From an uncultured Cyanobium sp. (GTDB taxonomy: Bacteria > Cyanobacteriota > Cyanobacteriia > PCC-6307 > Cyanobiaceae): DNA of 6,341 bases. The notes beneath the pieces are model-generated. The model did no database searches and was not told the origin of the DNA. It worked only from the letters and a program-made list of their open reading frames with translations. A program made the translations under genes and the position numbers. Location of the stretch: assembly GCA_937919075.1 (NCBI GenBank), contig CALFOF010000291.1, positions 1 through 6,341 on the forward strand, given 5' to 3'. Shown in pieces: positions 5,665 through 6,341 of this stretch (position 1 is its first letter; every line of letters starts with the position of its first letter).

Positions 5665-6341
5665 TCAGCCCAGGGCCTTCGCCTTTGCCACCACGTTGTC
5701 AACCGTGAAGCCGAACTTCTCGAGGCACACACCACCAGGGGCGGAGGCACCGAAGCGATCGATCGACACGGTGTCACCGTCGAAGCCGCTGTACTTGTGC
5801 CAGCCGAACGAGCCGGAGGCCTCCACCACCACGCGCTTGCGCACGGCGACGGGCAGCACCGCTTCGCGGTAGCTGGCGTCCTGCTCCTCGAACAGCTCCA
5901 CACAGGGCATCGAGACCACGCGCACCTGCTTGCCCTCCGTGCTCAGTTGCTCGGCGGCCTTGACGCAGAGGTCGAGCTCGGTGCCGGAACCGATCAGGAT
6001 CAGATCGGGGGTGCCGTCGCAGTCGATCAGCACGTAGCCGCCTTTGGCCACCTGATCGATCGAGGAATTGGCCTGGTTCACCATCGCCTGGCGGCTGAGG
6101 GCCAGCACGGTGGGACGCTTGCGGTTGCTGATCGCCACTTTGTAGGCGCCGCTGGTTTCGTTGCCATCGCCGGGACGCATCACCAGCAGGTTGGGAATCG
6201 AACGCAGCGAGGCGAGCGTTTCCACCGGTTGGTGGGTGGGGCCGTCTTCGCCGAGGCCGATCGAATCGTGGGTGAGCACGTAGATCACGCCCAGCTCGCT
6301 CAGGGCCGACAGGCGCATGGCACCCACCATGTAGCCCGCGA
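5665..6341 (-). CDS. tkt: Transketolase, C-terminal part (5' end beyond the window)
   Basis: Transketolase moves two-carbon ketol units between sugar phosphates using thiamine diphosphate. In cyanobacteria it serves the Calvin cycle and the pentose phosphate pathway in the cytoplasm. Roughly the last 225 residues of an expected length near 670 are present. They include the end of the pyrimidine-binding domain with [20 protein letters not shown], whose His and Asp match the substrate-binding His481 and Asp477 of the yeast enzyme. LALSRQ carries the phosphate-binding Arg (yeast Arg528). The C-terminal domain follows, with [24 protein letters not shown] and [10 protein letters not shown], ending in VVAKAKALG. 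The frame is open through the right edge; the ATG at 6330 is an internal Met, not the start. No frameshift or missing key residue is visible. The oxygenase gene follows after 11 bases. The thiamine-binding N-terminal domain cannot be judged here. Confidence 0.96.
   Translation of the reverse strand, partial: AGYMVGAMRLSALSELGVIYVLTHDSIGLGEDGPTHQPVETLASLRSIPNLLVMRPGDGNETSGAYKVAISNRKRPTVLALSRQAMVNQANSSIDQVAKGGYVLIDCDGTPDLILIGSGTELDLCVKAAEQLSTEGKQVRVVSMPCVELFEEQDASYREAVLPVAVRKRVVVEASGSFGWHKYSGFDGDTVSIDRFGASAPGGVCLEKFGFTVDNVVAKAKALG

Noticed and set aside
4979..5872. A plus-strand 297-codon frame across the oxygenase and transketolase
   Set aside because: It is antisense to two recognisable genes and spans their junction; no family features are visible.
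1..6341. CRISPR array, tRNA, rRNA, insertion sequence or phage attachment site
   Set aside because: I found no regularly spaced repeats, cloverleaf sequence, transposase-like frame or flanking inverted repeats in reading both strands.

Overview
The window looks like chromosomal DNA from a GC-rich marine-type picocyanobacterium (Cyanobium / Synechococcus subcluster 5 style). This rests on the high GC of most of the window, the C-terminal part of a transketolase that reads like those of marine Synechococcus, and a small 2OG-Fe(II) oxygenase of a kind common in marine picocyanobacteria and their T4-like phages. The assignment is inference from recalled family sequences, not a database search.

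Layout. Bases 1-105 hold no gene I can support. At 106-702 (+) lies an unrecognised 198-aa protein with a Ser/Pro-rich linker, a basic patch and a hydrophobic C-terminus. Its GC is visibly lower than that of its neighbours. A short hairpin plus T-run at 747-766 may terminate it. Bases 703-996 appear non-coding.

From 997 to 4865 (+) runs a compact four-gene ABC importer operon of the spermidine/putrescine (Pot) type, in the order ATPase (potA), solute-binding lipoprotein (potD), permease 1 (potB), permease 2 (potC). Every junction overlaps: ATGA at potA/potD, a 23-base overlap with a TTG start and a strong Shine-Dalgarno at potD/potB, and ATGA at potB/potC. The binding protein would capture a cationic amine outside the inner membrane, the two permeases would form the channel, and the ATPase would drive uptake. 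The binding protein carries a Tat-type signal with a lipobox and keeps most of the acidic and Trp positions that contact polyamine in E. coli PotD.

The right end is on the minus strand. The transketolase C-terminus (5665 to the window edge, 5' end missing) is followed after 11 bases by the 2OG-Fe(II) oxygenase gene (5653-4886), which converges on potC with a 20-base gap. The two genes are probably co-transcribed.

I see no CRISPR array, tRNA, rRNA, insertion sequence or clear new system. The points most worth a second look are the transketolase/oxygenase pairing, the actinobacterial-looking PotD, and the low-GC membrane-anchored hypothetical protein.
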